Positions 1-11,575 of a DNA stretch of 64,000 nt are shown here, piece after piece (the first letter of the stretch is position 1; each line of letters opens with the position of its first letter). The position numbers and the translations under genes were made by a program. A model generated the notes under the pieces. The model was given only the letters and a program-made list of their open reading frames with translations, did no database searches and was not told the DNA's origin. The stretch spans positions 744,001-808,000 of the forward strand of contig JAMXBD010000402.1 of assembly GCA_024138025.1 (NCBI GenBank), written 5' to 3'. The stretch comes from Combretum micranthum (lineage: Eukaryota; Streptophyta; Magnoliopsida; Myrtales; Combretaceae).

Positions 1-1413
1 TTGTACTATCACAACGCTATCTATGTTTTGAAGGCAATAACTGTCTATGGCCCATATAGTAAAACTTACTATTTAAATGTCTGCTCGTGCAATCGACGTT
101 ACATATAGGACATGCCTTATAACCCGTGGTCGTCCAGCTTGATATGTTACTGTAAGTTGAGAAATCATCAATAATCCAAACAATGCTACATGCATTCGAA
201 ATGTCGGTCCTTCCAGCACATCCGGTGTTTCTACCCCACTTGCCCAAAGTTCTTCTAGCTCTTCTATAAGGGGTTGTAAGTACACATCAATGTCTTTATC
301 TAGCGATTTCGGCCTCAGTATTAAAAGAGACATCGTCATATATGTCTCCTTCATGTATCTTCATGGTAGAACATTGTATACAAATATAATAATTGGCCCC
401 ATGTTGTATGTCGTGCCCATGTTTGCATAGGGATTGAACCCATCAGTGGTAAGTCATAATCGTACACTTCGGGGATCTAACTTGAACCAATGGTATTTGC
501 CATCCAATCCCTTCCATTGTTCGGAATCCATGAGATGCCTCAACACACCCTTCACCGATACATACTTTTCTTTATTCTATCTCATTTCTGAAGCTGTCTT
601 CCGGCACATGAATGGCCGTTGTAATCTTGGAATTAATGGAAAATGCCGTAAAACCTTAATCGGTATTATTTTCTGTTTCCTTGAATGAAGCTTCCACCTT
701 CCTTCCCCATACACTGGGTAGTTATCAAGGTTTTCAAATTCTTTTCAAAACAACACACAATCATTTTTGCACGCATGGACCGTGTTTGCATCCATGCCTA
801 ACTACTTCAAAAACTTTTGTGGTTTGTAGCACGATGATGGTAACAAATTGCCAGTAGGTAATGAACTTATTATTAAAGCAAGCCAATTGTTGAATGAATT
901 CACTGATTGCTTACTGTCGATCTTTAGATTTATCATTTAAAATACTGCTGATAGTAAAGAGAACTTTGTACAGCCCGAGTTCATTGGACTCTTTACTTTT
1001 TCAAACATTCTAATCCATCATTCTACATCAAAGTCACTACGTTCATCTTTGTTATCAACATCATCTCCATCAAGATCACTAATGTTAGCAGCAATGTCTT
1101 TCAAACGTTCTTAATCTGCTCAATTTTCAAAGAGCATATATTCAGGTGGATTACTTCCTTCATCCATGACAATATTATCATTTACCCCGTCTTCATCCAC
1201 ATCTTCACCGTGGAAAATCCAAGGAGAATAGGTCTAAGTCATTCCCCTCCTAAGGAGGTGATACTTAATAATCTGAATAGACTGCCATGAACTATTAAGA
1301 CAATCTTTACAAGGACATCTAATCAATCCATCTGCCCTCTTATGGTTTACAGTAGCTTGTAAAAATTCTCTAACCCCATATTTGTATTGCGTAGTTATCA
1401 AATCACGTGTCAT
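1..1413 (-). pseudogene. CACTA (En/Spm) TNP2-like transposase, 5' part, broken
   Basis: Read on the minus strand from the ATG at 1413-1411, the translation gives the plant transposase-associated domain (motif DGLIRCPCKDCLNSSW, about 1345-1275), then a WIFHGE motif near 1225. Further on come a MDANTVHACKNDC segment and NYPVYGEGRWK near 800-700, a LRHFPLIPRLQR segment near 640, and the TNP2 block with PKSLDKDIDVYLQPLIEEL (about 320-265) and YKACPICN near 115. This order matches the TNP2 transposase of plant CACTA elements, which cuts and joins the element ends. Several in-frame stops (for example near 1240 and 1135) and at least one frameshift near 180 show it is dead. The window edge truncates the C-terminal half. 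No CACTA terminus was found on the side beyond 1413. Confidence 0.9.
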
Positions 1414-1552
1414 ATGCCAAGTTCATGCAAACATCCTCAATTGACATTTAATTAATTGCCACATCTTATTCACATCAGATAATTCCCTTATAAGTATCCA
1501 AGCATCTAATATTGGAATACTATCTCCAAAATTAACATATTATTAAACTCTA

Positions 1553-2122
1553 TACGTGTCATATAATTAAACACAATATGCATGTGTTAGATAATAATAT
1601 ATAATTGATAAATCCTAAATATATATATATATAATTTTTCTAAATCACTAACAAGAAATATATAACTATAAATAAAATATGCATTAATTAATAAATTTAT
1701 AAGTACTAGCATTTTAATAATTATACCTATTCTACATGCCTTTAAGTTAAACACAATAAACAAGTACTAAATAATATATAATTACTTGATCCTAAATATA
1801 TATATATATAATTTTTTTATTCACTAACAAGAAATTCATATCTATAAATTCAACATACATTAATTAATAAATATATAATACTACGATATAAATAATTATA
1901 TTTGATTTACACGTCATGAAGTTAAACATAATATGCTTGTATTAGATAATAATATATATCTTTTTTAATTACCAATGAGAAATATATAACTATAAATAAA
2001 ATATACAATAATTACTAAATATATAAGTACTAGCATTTTAATAACAATATTTACTCTACGTGCCAAAAAGTTAAACATAATAAACAAGTACTAAATAATA
2101 TATAGTTACTTGATCCTAAATA

Positions 2123-2158
<36 letters not shown>

Positions 2159-2213
2159 TTCAATTGCTACCAACAAATGCATAACTATAAATTCAACATA
2201 CATTAATTAATAA

Positions 2214-2247
<34 letters not shown>

Positions 2248-2415
2248 CATACTATTAAATATAACAAACATATATTCAATAATAATATGTAATTACTACA
2301 TCCTAAATATATATAATTTTTTTAAGTAATAACAAAAACATATAACTATAAATTAAATGCACATTAATTAATAAATATATAACTACAAGCATTTAAATAG
2401 TTAAATTAAAATTTT
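1553..2415. repeat. AT-rich tandem array, five units of about 150-185 bp
   Basis: The block starting with AGTTAAACATAATA-like sequence recurs near 1558, 1743, 1919, 2067 and 2250. Each unit runs through an (AT)n stretch, an ACTATAAAT motif and CATTAATTAATAAATATATA. Units 1, 3 and 5 share features (for example ACTAGCATTTTAATA) that differ from units 2 and 4 (AACAAGTACTAAATAATATA, AAATTCAACATACATTAA), giving an A-B-A-B-A order. The array lies just upstream of the CACTA transposase relic, so it could be the subterminal repeat region of that element. That link is inference. Confidence 0.7.
2125..2250. repeat. (AT)n and (AT)n-(GT)n microsatellites
   Basis: Two simple-repeat expansions sit inside unit 4 of the tandem array: an AT run at about 2129-2152, and an AT run passing into a GT run at about 2214-2247. 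Confidence 0.85.
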
Positions 2416-2673
2416 TATAAAAATTGAACTAACCTTTTAGTGATTGTTGTACTCCAAATATCTAATCTAAGGAACACAATTTATTAGATGCATGAAAATC
2501 AAAATATAATGCAAAAATCAATTTTACTATAAAAATATTTTTTTATATAAAATAAAACAATATAAAAAATTAAAACAAATGAGAGAGAGAGAGAAAAAGA
2601 GAGTTACCGTATGTTGAGACAGAGAGAATAAGGGGACTGATGAGACAACAGTGCGTGCAAGAGTGTGAGAAGT

Positions 2674-3146
2674 AGGGGTGTTCATAGACCGGTTAACTGG
2701 TCCATGGCCTTATTTTTTAAACATAACCGTAAAGTTCAGTTTTTTAATATCATAATCCTTAATCGGTCCATTATAAATAGTTAACCACCTTAACGGTTAA
2801 CTATTTTATTCGGTTAATTTATTCGGCTTTTGGTTTTTAACCATTTAATATAATGGTTTCAACAAATCAAATTGATAATTTCAACAAATTTTATTTTCTA
2901 CCCTTTATCATAGAGCTTTTTTTTTTTAATTATTATATATATTACAAGAGCTAAAAAAAAGAAAAAGAAAATCAAATTAAGAAAAAAGGTAAAAACAAAC
3001 CTTTAGATGTATCATCATCAATAAAATCAAACCAAATCAATTACTATATTAACTCTCATCAAACATAGAACAATAGTATTTTAATCAAAATCCAAGGAAT
3101 ATGAACATAGGTAAACTATATGTATATGTAAATCATAAGTATATAT
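2674..3146 (-). mobile_element. hAT-like MITE, one half, interrupted by LTR insertion
   Basis: The segment starts with AGGGGTGTTCA followed by many ACCGGTTAACC/CGGTTAA motifs. It is the reverse complement of 50620-51085 over nearly its whole length, including the shared A-rich internal part and the tail with ATATGTATATGTAAATCA. The homology stops exactly at 3147, where the TGTCACGCCCC end of a large LTR begins. The other 250 bp or so of the element are not found after the LTR fragment. The AGGGGTGT terminus is typical of plant hAT-derived elements; strand is given relative to the complete copy. Confidence 0.65.
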
Positions 3147-6100
3147 TGTCACGCCCCAAAGGGTACCCTAAACGCAACAATCCACCACACCCGATATTTA
3201 AACTTAAGTATGATAACCTTAGTCACCTCATAAGTTTACATATCGAGTGTAAGGTGTACTTACACAACTTTTAGGATCACACTTTGATTCGAGTAGTCTT
3301 AAGTAAGCATCCATAGCATTAAGAATATAAATCACAACAAGATAAATAGTTAAACTTTACAAAAGCCAAGGGGGGCATACCCCTGCCTAAATAATAGGAG
3401 TCTACACCGTTTAGCTCCAATTACATGTATCTGAATCTACATTAAAGAGATTTTCCTAGAAGTCCACGCCTATACTAGGTCTCGACTTCCTCAAAAGCTC
3501 TTTAATCCCATGTGATAAACCTGCACAAAGTGTCCTCTCGGAACATCCAAAAATAGGAACACTGTAACAAAAACTATTGGGGTATAAGCTAATTGCTTAG
3601 TGAGATTCATTTTCCAAGTAACATACTCGATCAAGCTAAAATATCTATACAAGCAAGTTATAATTAAGCAACCATATGAATGTACAAGCAAATGAGCAAG
3701 TAGGCATATGACTTTCCGGTAATCATATATGAATGGATTTACGCCCTCCATTCGGGGTTTGGGGTAGTTCATAAGTCATGCAACTATAGTTCCAAAGTTG
3801 GTCCATAAGACATGCAACCATAGTCCCAATCTTAAGTGGGGTGGTCCATAAGATATGCAACCACAATTTTAGTGTTGGTCCATAAGTCATGCAACCATAG
3901 TTTCATTATTTGAATGGGGTGGTCCATAAGTCATGCAACCCTAGTCCCATTAATTAAAGACCCGCTGCCTCCCAAATTCACCTTTGTCCCACCAAAGGCA
4001 TACTCGACAATGACATGTAACTCACTACATGATATGCACGTACAGTTTATTCATATAATTATTGCATATTAATTAGATAATTTAAAAGTGATCATACAGA
4101 TTTCAGACACTCCAAATCTATACTAGCTCATACAAGGTTATTGCAACGAATCTTGCCTCGATATACTTATCGTTCATTTATGCAAGTTTAGATCACCATT
4201 CAATCACAATTTTATCTTTTCTCAAGTCTAATGCCACTACTACTACAAGCACATCCAAGAGCATAATTAATTGAGAAATGAACTCACTTGTCCATGTAGT
4301 GAAATCCACTAGTCGTAATAGTCCTCGGAAAGTGGTAACCCGTCCTCCAATTCACCTAGGTACAAAGAATACCCTCAATGAGTATCTCTTATGAAGTTCT
4401 ATAAATCTTAGCAATTTTATTTACTAAGTTCGTCAATTTTCGCCTAGGTTGAAATCCTAACTTAAAAAGGTCATATCTAACTCATTTTAACTCGGAATTA
4501 AGCTTATAATATATCGATTTCTACCTACTTCGAAAGAGTTATCTATTTCTAAAGTTAATTCAAACATTTAAGGTCATTTAAGGGTCGGAAACATACTGTA
4601 CAGTAGGGTTGCGAAAATCCAAGATTTGAACCTTTGTGAAAAATTACCATATCTACTCTATTTAGCTACTTAGATTAACTTATTTTAGTCCTAAACTTGT
4701 AAGAAGACCTTTAAAACAAAATTAAGAGATTACACACTTATTTAATCCCAAACATAAAGTTCAAATGAAACTTCTAAAAATCCATTTTCATAAAAACCGA
4801 AATTCATAAGTTGAAACTCATTGTCTTGTTTTGAGAAATTCCTTCACTAAAACTTACTTAGTTCAATAAAAAAAAATTTTCCTATATTATTTATCATCAA
4901 GGCATTCCATTTTCAATATAAAATACTTGTTTTGAGATCAAAAAGGAGGTTTTCAAAATTAGTCTCCCCTTAATTACGAATTTTCTCTTTGAAGTTTATA
5001 ATGAAAACAAGACCTAAATTTTGTCTTTTACAAAGCACTTGATTTAAGCAATACTTTTTAGGAAAACTCATTTAAACTTATGAAAATTCATTCCTTAAGA
5101 TATCTATACCAAGAGCCCTTTATATTTTTATCTAAATCTTCATTTTAAAGTTGAATGATGGTTTCCAAAAATGAGTCTTGGTCTAGATCAGAATTTTCAT
5201 AAATTTATTTTGGACATATCTCTTGAGAAAATTCATCAAAACTCATGAAAAACAACCCATTACATATTATATCTTAAGAACCCTTCATTTCTTGAATAAA
5301 ATCCTCATTTGTGAGTTGGAAAACATGTTTTTATTTTAGATCTTTGTCTTGATCCGAAAATACAATTTTTGTTTTTGAAAATAAACTTTGAAAATCAACT
5401 TTGATTCTTGTAAGATGAAGTCTTGATGATATACATCCATCAAACCTTCATTTTCTTAACAAAAACTTCCATTTTAAGACTTGGAAGAGGGTTTTTAAAA
5501 TGGTGCCTTGACAAGTTACGAATTTTACTTTTTCATTCTAACTTGAATCTAAGATCTACTCAAAATACAACCATGAAAACATAAGAAACACTTGGTAGTA
5601 GGCCTTAAACTTCTAGATCTACACATAAACATAACTAAAGCTTTGTAAAACTCTAGATCTACAAGTTATCATACAAAATAAGGAGATAAACAAGCCTTCA
5701 AGATAACAAATATTCTAATAACAAAAGAGATCATCATCAAGAGGAGTGTTTCAATTTTTGGCATCATCATCCATAGCTTTTTAAGCTTGTGGAATGTCCT
5801 TTGATGCATGAAACATCCATAATATCATCCTATAACATCTTATGAGAGCTAAAAGAGGATGATTACCTTAAATATTTGCAAGAAATGTATGTGGAAGCAA
5901 GGAAAGAAAATGGTGGCAGCTTGTTCTTAAGAAGACAAGGCAAGGAAGAAGAGAAAAGAAAGGAAAAAGAGAGAGGGAAAAATATAGGGTTTATAAAGGT
6001 GAAATAGAGATGGAATGAGATGCTTAAATAGGGTTTTAAGAGGTGAATTTTGCCTCCATTTTTCGCATCCTATGTCACTTTTTTCTACCAATGGTTTTTG

Positions 6101-6170
6101 CATCCTCTAGCTATATGATCTTACCATATGCAAGCAACATTCTCTTATTTTATGTAGGAACTATAGTGGT
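3147..6170 (-). mobile_element. Giant LTR family, partial copy
   Basis: It begins TGTCACGCCCCAAAGGGTACC, as do the copies at 7611, 28374 and 40810. It shares ordered blocks with them: a GGGGCATACCCCTGCC block (about 3370), GGGGTATAAGCT near 3580, a CATATGACTTTCCGG block near 3708, an ACTCGGAATTAAGC block near 4490, and a GGCATCATCATCC block near 5760. It carries no open frame. A matching right end (GGGGTTTACA plus target duplication) was not found before 7610, so this copy looks 3'-truncated or rearranged; its right boundary is uncertain. Orientation is inferred from TATA positions in related copies. Confidence 0.65.
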
Positions 6171-6179
6171 AGGCACGAA

Positions 6180-7060
6180 TCGATTTGGTTTGGCTTTTTC
6201 TGAAACCTAAACCAAATCATAATTCACGGTTTGTTTTTTTTTTCCCATCTCGAACCAAACAATTATGTAACGGTTTGGTTCGGATTAAAAATATTTCAAA
6301 TCATTAAATAACGGTTTGGTTCAATTCGAATTACAAATTAAATTAAAATTTTAATTAAAACATTTCTTTGCTTAAATTTTTTTACATTTGTAAGGACATT
6401 TAAATATTTAATTAAATGACTTTACAAAGTTTATATTGCAAATCACAACAAAATATTTTATAAATCCATCATATTCATAATACATAATCCTCTATAGCAT
6501 CATTAAGTCACAATCAATTATCCATTGAAAAAATACATTCACTAACTAATACATAGTTAGTCATAATATATAAATTTTCACAAAACCTTTAAGTCAATCA
6601 CTTACTAATAAATTTGATCAAAGTAAAATCAATAACTAACAAAAGTCATCTGTGTATAGAAGTAATCTATTGTCAAAACACATTGAATAATTAATACATA
6701 ATAAAAGTTATAACTAAATAAACAAATTTCATACTCTACAAAGTTAAAACTATTAAAAAAATAATATCACGTCACTAACAAAACAATACATATCATAAAA
6801 CTAAAAAATAATTTTAAAAAAGAATAAGTTAGTATGAATCAGTATTCATCAAATAATAAATATCATAGTGAAATCGTAAGAATATATATGACCTTTAGTC
6901 AATCATCATAAAAATTTATAGTTATAAATAAAATATTATTATATTTTTCTGAAATGATTTGGTTTGTTTTAAAGATTAACTTGGTTTACCCATTCAAACC
7001 AACCATAAATTTAGGGCTTTGTTCAATTTGGTTGGTTACTTTGACTTGACTATTGTAGTG
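6180..7060. mobile_element. Putative non-autonomous hAT-like element
   Basis: Both ends of this AT-rich block carry repeated AACGGTTTGGTT / AACCAAACC-type motifs (6205-6330 and 6955-7040) in opposite orientation, with a non-coding AT-rich centre. Possible 8-bp flanking duplications ACTATAGT / ACTATTGT (7 of 8) bracket it. The inverted ends are weakly matched, so the class assignment is tentative. Confidence 0.35.
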
Positions 7061-7610
7061 GGGTAAATCTAACCGTAGTGGTCATGTTCGTATAGCGTGC
7101 ATCTTGCACTACACATGGCCTTAGAGTGATGTGAATACATACATAAGAAATGACTAAGGGTGAGATGGTAGAGAGGAGGATCAAACAATTTCAGGGAGCT
7201 CAAATGTACCAGTGACATGTGAAGGAGCTATATAGCATGAACCTCACTATTCAAGAGGAGAGGTTATATGTTCTTCACTCTAAGCTCTATTTGATCTTTT
7301 ATGAGAGTATTCTGGCATCACAACAGCGTTTCTGTCAAATTCTGGATCTTCGAAATGAGGAGGAGCTCTAAGTATTTATAAAGCTTGGCTATTAATGGCA
7401 TCCATCGGATTGTATTAACCATCAATGGGCAAGATGAGTCCTCCAAGTGATGGATTTCTCCATGGGTTCTTTGACCCATGGAAGACCATTTTAAATGTAT
7501 GTGCTCCTTAAAAAGGGTTGAGAGTGGATAGGTCGACCTAGTCCAATCGTCCTTGCTCCAAGCCTACCATGCTAAATCTCCCTTAATCATCCCAATTTTA
7601 TGGACTTGAC
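7061..7610. other. Unassigned stretch with one broken coding-like frame
   Basis: Between the putative hAT element and the solo LTR lies less AT-biased DNA. From ATG 7150 a frame of 73 codons runs to TAA 7369-7371, with a single internal TGA near 7213. The product begins MTKGEMVERRIKQFQ and contains NLTIQEERLYVLHSKLYL. I recognise no family. The rest shows nothing I can support. Confidence 0.3.
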
Positions 7611-10253
7611 TATCACACCTCAAGGGGTACCTTAAATGTGATAATCGTTGCACACAATATTAAAGCTTAGAAATGATTAGCTTAGTCACATGAAGACTTC
7701 CATATTATGCACAAGGCGTACATCACAATAAATGAAACACTAGAAGAGTGATGCAATTCAAGAGAATAATAGAATATTTACATGCAAGAGAACTAAATAT
7801 AATTGAACTTAAACATTCATAGTTTACAACATCCTAGGGGCATACCCCTAATAAATCTTCGAATACATCAAAATATTATAGTCATCCATGAAGCTTCTAA
7901 GAATAATATGGTATCACATGCCATGATTAAAGGTTTCCAAATGAGACTTCATTCTATGCTCTCCAATTTTCCATTAAAGTTTCAAAAGTCCACTATTGAC
8001 TACCTTAAGTGTCTTGTCTCTCAAGTAAGGCCATAAGAGTTCCTGTTTCATAAAAAACTTATATGGGTGTAAGCTAGAATATGCCTAGTGAGATATTTCC
8101 CATCATTCATTCCAACAATTATTCAAACATATGCTATACATGCTATGCAATAAATAGATGAGCACACAAGTATATATGGTTATTTGGAACCCATATAAAG
8201 AACGAATTTATGCCCTCCATAATAAGGGTTAGGAATTGTTTGGTAGGTCTGCGTGACCTCCTCTACTAGTCATTGAGCACCTACCCATAGTGATTGGTAC
8301 AGTGCAACTCCTCCGTGAAGTTGTATTCCCAAATGTTTCACACCTCATGCTTGGAGCAGGATTGCGTTATGAAATCGGCAATCCATCCAATCGCTTACGT
8401 AAGAGTAGCAGTCTTCTGAATGTGACTCAACGATGTAATGCATGTCCGTTTATTTTACTAAAACCGAGTAGGATTACGATCCTTTTTATGGAGTAATCAA
8501 ACAGTTCATCATTCATACAATACTTGAGATAAAAATAAAGGGCATACGTTCACAGTCACAATAATAGTTTTGATATGCTTAACTTATTTTATCATATACA
8601 TAAAAGCACAAGCAATTCCCATGGACCCCATACATTTTCATTTTATCTTTGTTTTATCATATCTAGTGCAACTAACTATAAGAACACGTAAGGTAACAAA
8701 ATTATAAGAAAAAACTCACTCGTCCATGATGAAATCTACAGTCGAAGTGATCATTGGAAACATGGCTTTGGGATTCTTGTTACCTATACAAGGAAAAATC
8801 TTAAATGAGTATTTCAGATCCACATCATCTAAACTTTTACTTCTATGGTTACTATTATCACTATGATTCTTGGTTACTTAGTTGGAACCTTAAAACTGTC
8901 ATAACTTGGTCATTTTAACTCTGATTTTCATATATGAATAGTTAATTTCTACCTATTTCGAATGCTCTATCCATTTCTAAGGTCATTTAGGTCTCAGAAT
9001 ATGTCTAAACTTGTAATCAGGTTTATTTTAACACTTGTTGCAAGTTTCATCTGTTATAGACTCTCTAAGGTAAGTATATTTATTATTTATATATCTAAAT
9101 ACAATTAGAAACTCAATATCTCACAATGAATACATGATCCTAGTTATATTGCTCAATATAGAACTTTTACTAAAATTACCTTTGTAAAGAAGTTTAGAAA
9201 TATTAGGATCAATATAATAACTTTGAAACTTGTTGTGAGATTTTGTTTCTTAGTACTTTCGAATAGATGACTTTATCTTAAAAATAAGGTATTATACTTT
9301 ATTTGATTCTTTGTAAATTTTGTTTAAATTTTTATTTAGAAGTTTATTTGGCAAAATCTTGATTTCTATGTGTTTTCAAGAAAATTTATGCCTATGATCT
9401 CGACATGTTTTTTGAAAATTAAGTGTAAGGTTTGTTTCCTAATTTTATTTATTCACCATCGTTAAAAAATGTTGGCTTAAGAAAGAAAAATCGGAGTTTT
9501 AACATCCCTTCTTTATGCCTCAATGTCATAGCATTTTTGGAGACAATGGAAGGATGGTTTTGTTTCCAAAATTTTCTTTGACAAGAGATTTCTTGTATGT
9601 CAAAAATGAGTGACAAAAAATATTTTGCATAATAAAGAATTGTCAACATGTAGAGGTCCATAACTTTATGAATCTCCCACATTATGCTAGGTTCTCTAAA
9701 TTAGTAAGTGAATATAATATCAATCTCAAGATTACCATTTTGTTCCTACTTTTAAATTTAGAGAGTTTTAGTCATCCTCACATTTTAAGTTCAAAATTTA
9801 TTTTGGCGTTATAACAACATTACTATGAGCACTTTATGTACTTGAACATAAAATTTAAACTCAAAAATATTGTAACTATAAAATGAACATAAAGTGGAAA
9901 GTTGACAATAATAAAATATAAATTTAACAATTAAAACATAGGAGTCTTAACTTATATTCAAAGCTCCCCAGGATTTGAAATAATCTAGTCACCAAGGGAA
10001 AAAAAACGAAGCAAGATGAAATAAAATAAAGTGGAAGTCTTAGCTTTTAAACTAGGCTCCCCAAGAATTGAAATAATCCAATCTCCTTCGAACTTGAATA
10101 TGGACAAGTTCAAGACTAGAGATTAACTAGAATTATTATGACTTGAAATGGACAAGTCTTAAAATAAAATGAATTGCATGGGAATAAAATTACTTGAAAT
10201 AAAAGAATATAAAATAAATAAAATGTTATATTAGTGGGCTTTTATGCTCTAAA

Positions 10254-10254
<1 letters not shown>

Positions 10255-10284
<30 letters not shown>

Positions 10285-10285
10285 G
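10255..10285. repeat. (CATATA)n microsatellite
   Basis: Five perfect tandem copies of the hexamer ACATAT/CATATA lie inside the solo LTR. Confidence 0.9.
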
Positions 10286-11575
10286 ATACCTATATAGAAG
10301 TTAAGTTAGAGTGCATGAAATAAACAACATGAACATAAGCTTAAAGTATATATGAAATAAGTATGTTATCTTGCATTTCTATCCCTAGCATTCAAGCATC
10401 ATGGGGTTTTGTTATGGAATATGTATAAGGACATACATACATGATTATAAACATAACATAAGGAATGTGTTTAGAGTGCTTACCTAAATAAAACACAAAG
10501 GAAATATGTGTGTATGTGTAATAGAAAGGGAGAGCAGAGAGAGAGGGTAAAGAGAGGGAGAGGGTAGCAAGTTGAGGAAGAAAGAAAGGAGAGCATTTTG
10601 AGAGAGTTTATGAGTTTGAAAAAAGTGAAGAAGAAGTTGTGAAATGTAAAGCATTGAATTATGAATGGGGAGGGGTATTTATAGAGTGAAGGGATGAGAA
10701 AGTTTTGGAAAGAAAACGAGAGAGTTTGAGGGTATATATGAAGTTTTAAAGTGAAAAATAAGAGGGGAGTATGGGTATTTATAAAGAGATGTGAGGACTA
10801 AAGTGTAAAAGAGAATTGGAAAAAAAATGGATGGGATAGAGGGGGATGGCTGGTGGTTCCATGGGGAAGAGAGAGAGTAAAAAAGAAGTTATGTGTAAAT
10901 TAGATAAAGTTGTATGGAAAAAGAAAATTATAAGATGCAAGTATAAGAATAGATGTATAAGTGCGTAAGAATAGCGAGACAAAAGTGATTGATATGAATA
11001 GTAATTAATAATAACTGAAATGATAAATATATATGGGTACAAAATAGGATACATGTAAAATTTGGTTCAATAGAACGTTTTTATTATACGATAAATTATT
11101 ATATGGTATTAGAAAGATATTTTAATATTATTTTATTATTAATTATTATCCGGTGATGTTATCTAAATCTATGTGCTAAAGATTGGGTACAAAAATGACT
11201 TAGTTTTATTGATGAAATTTTAACTCGATAGATTAATATTATATCATGGGAAATTATTTATTATTATTTTATTGTTAAATATTATCTGGATATATTACCT
11301 CGAATTGCATGTTAGAGATCAGATAGTTGGATCATTTAACGTAGGATTTCTAAGTCAAACGATTATTAGATTTTTGTTTTGTTTTTTAAGGTATTTGTTT
11401 TCGTAGGGTTTGATATTTAGCATTTTCTATTCTCATTATACATCTAGAGTTATTTGGCTTATTTGACATTGTCAAGGGTTTCCAACACTTGTGATTGGCT
11501 CGAATCGATTCGCGGGTTTAAGGTTGAATTGGATCGATTAGGTTGTGGTATATGGAATCACTTTTAAGATGATAC

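Noticed and set aside
434..688. 84-codon plus-strand frame
   Set aside because: It is antisense to the CACTA transposase, whose motifs read clearly on the minus strand.
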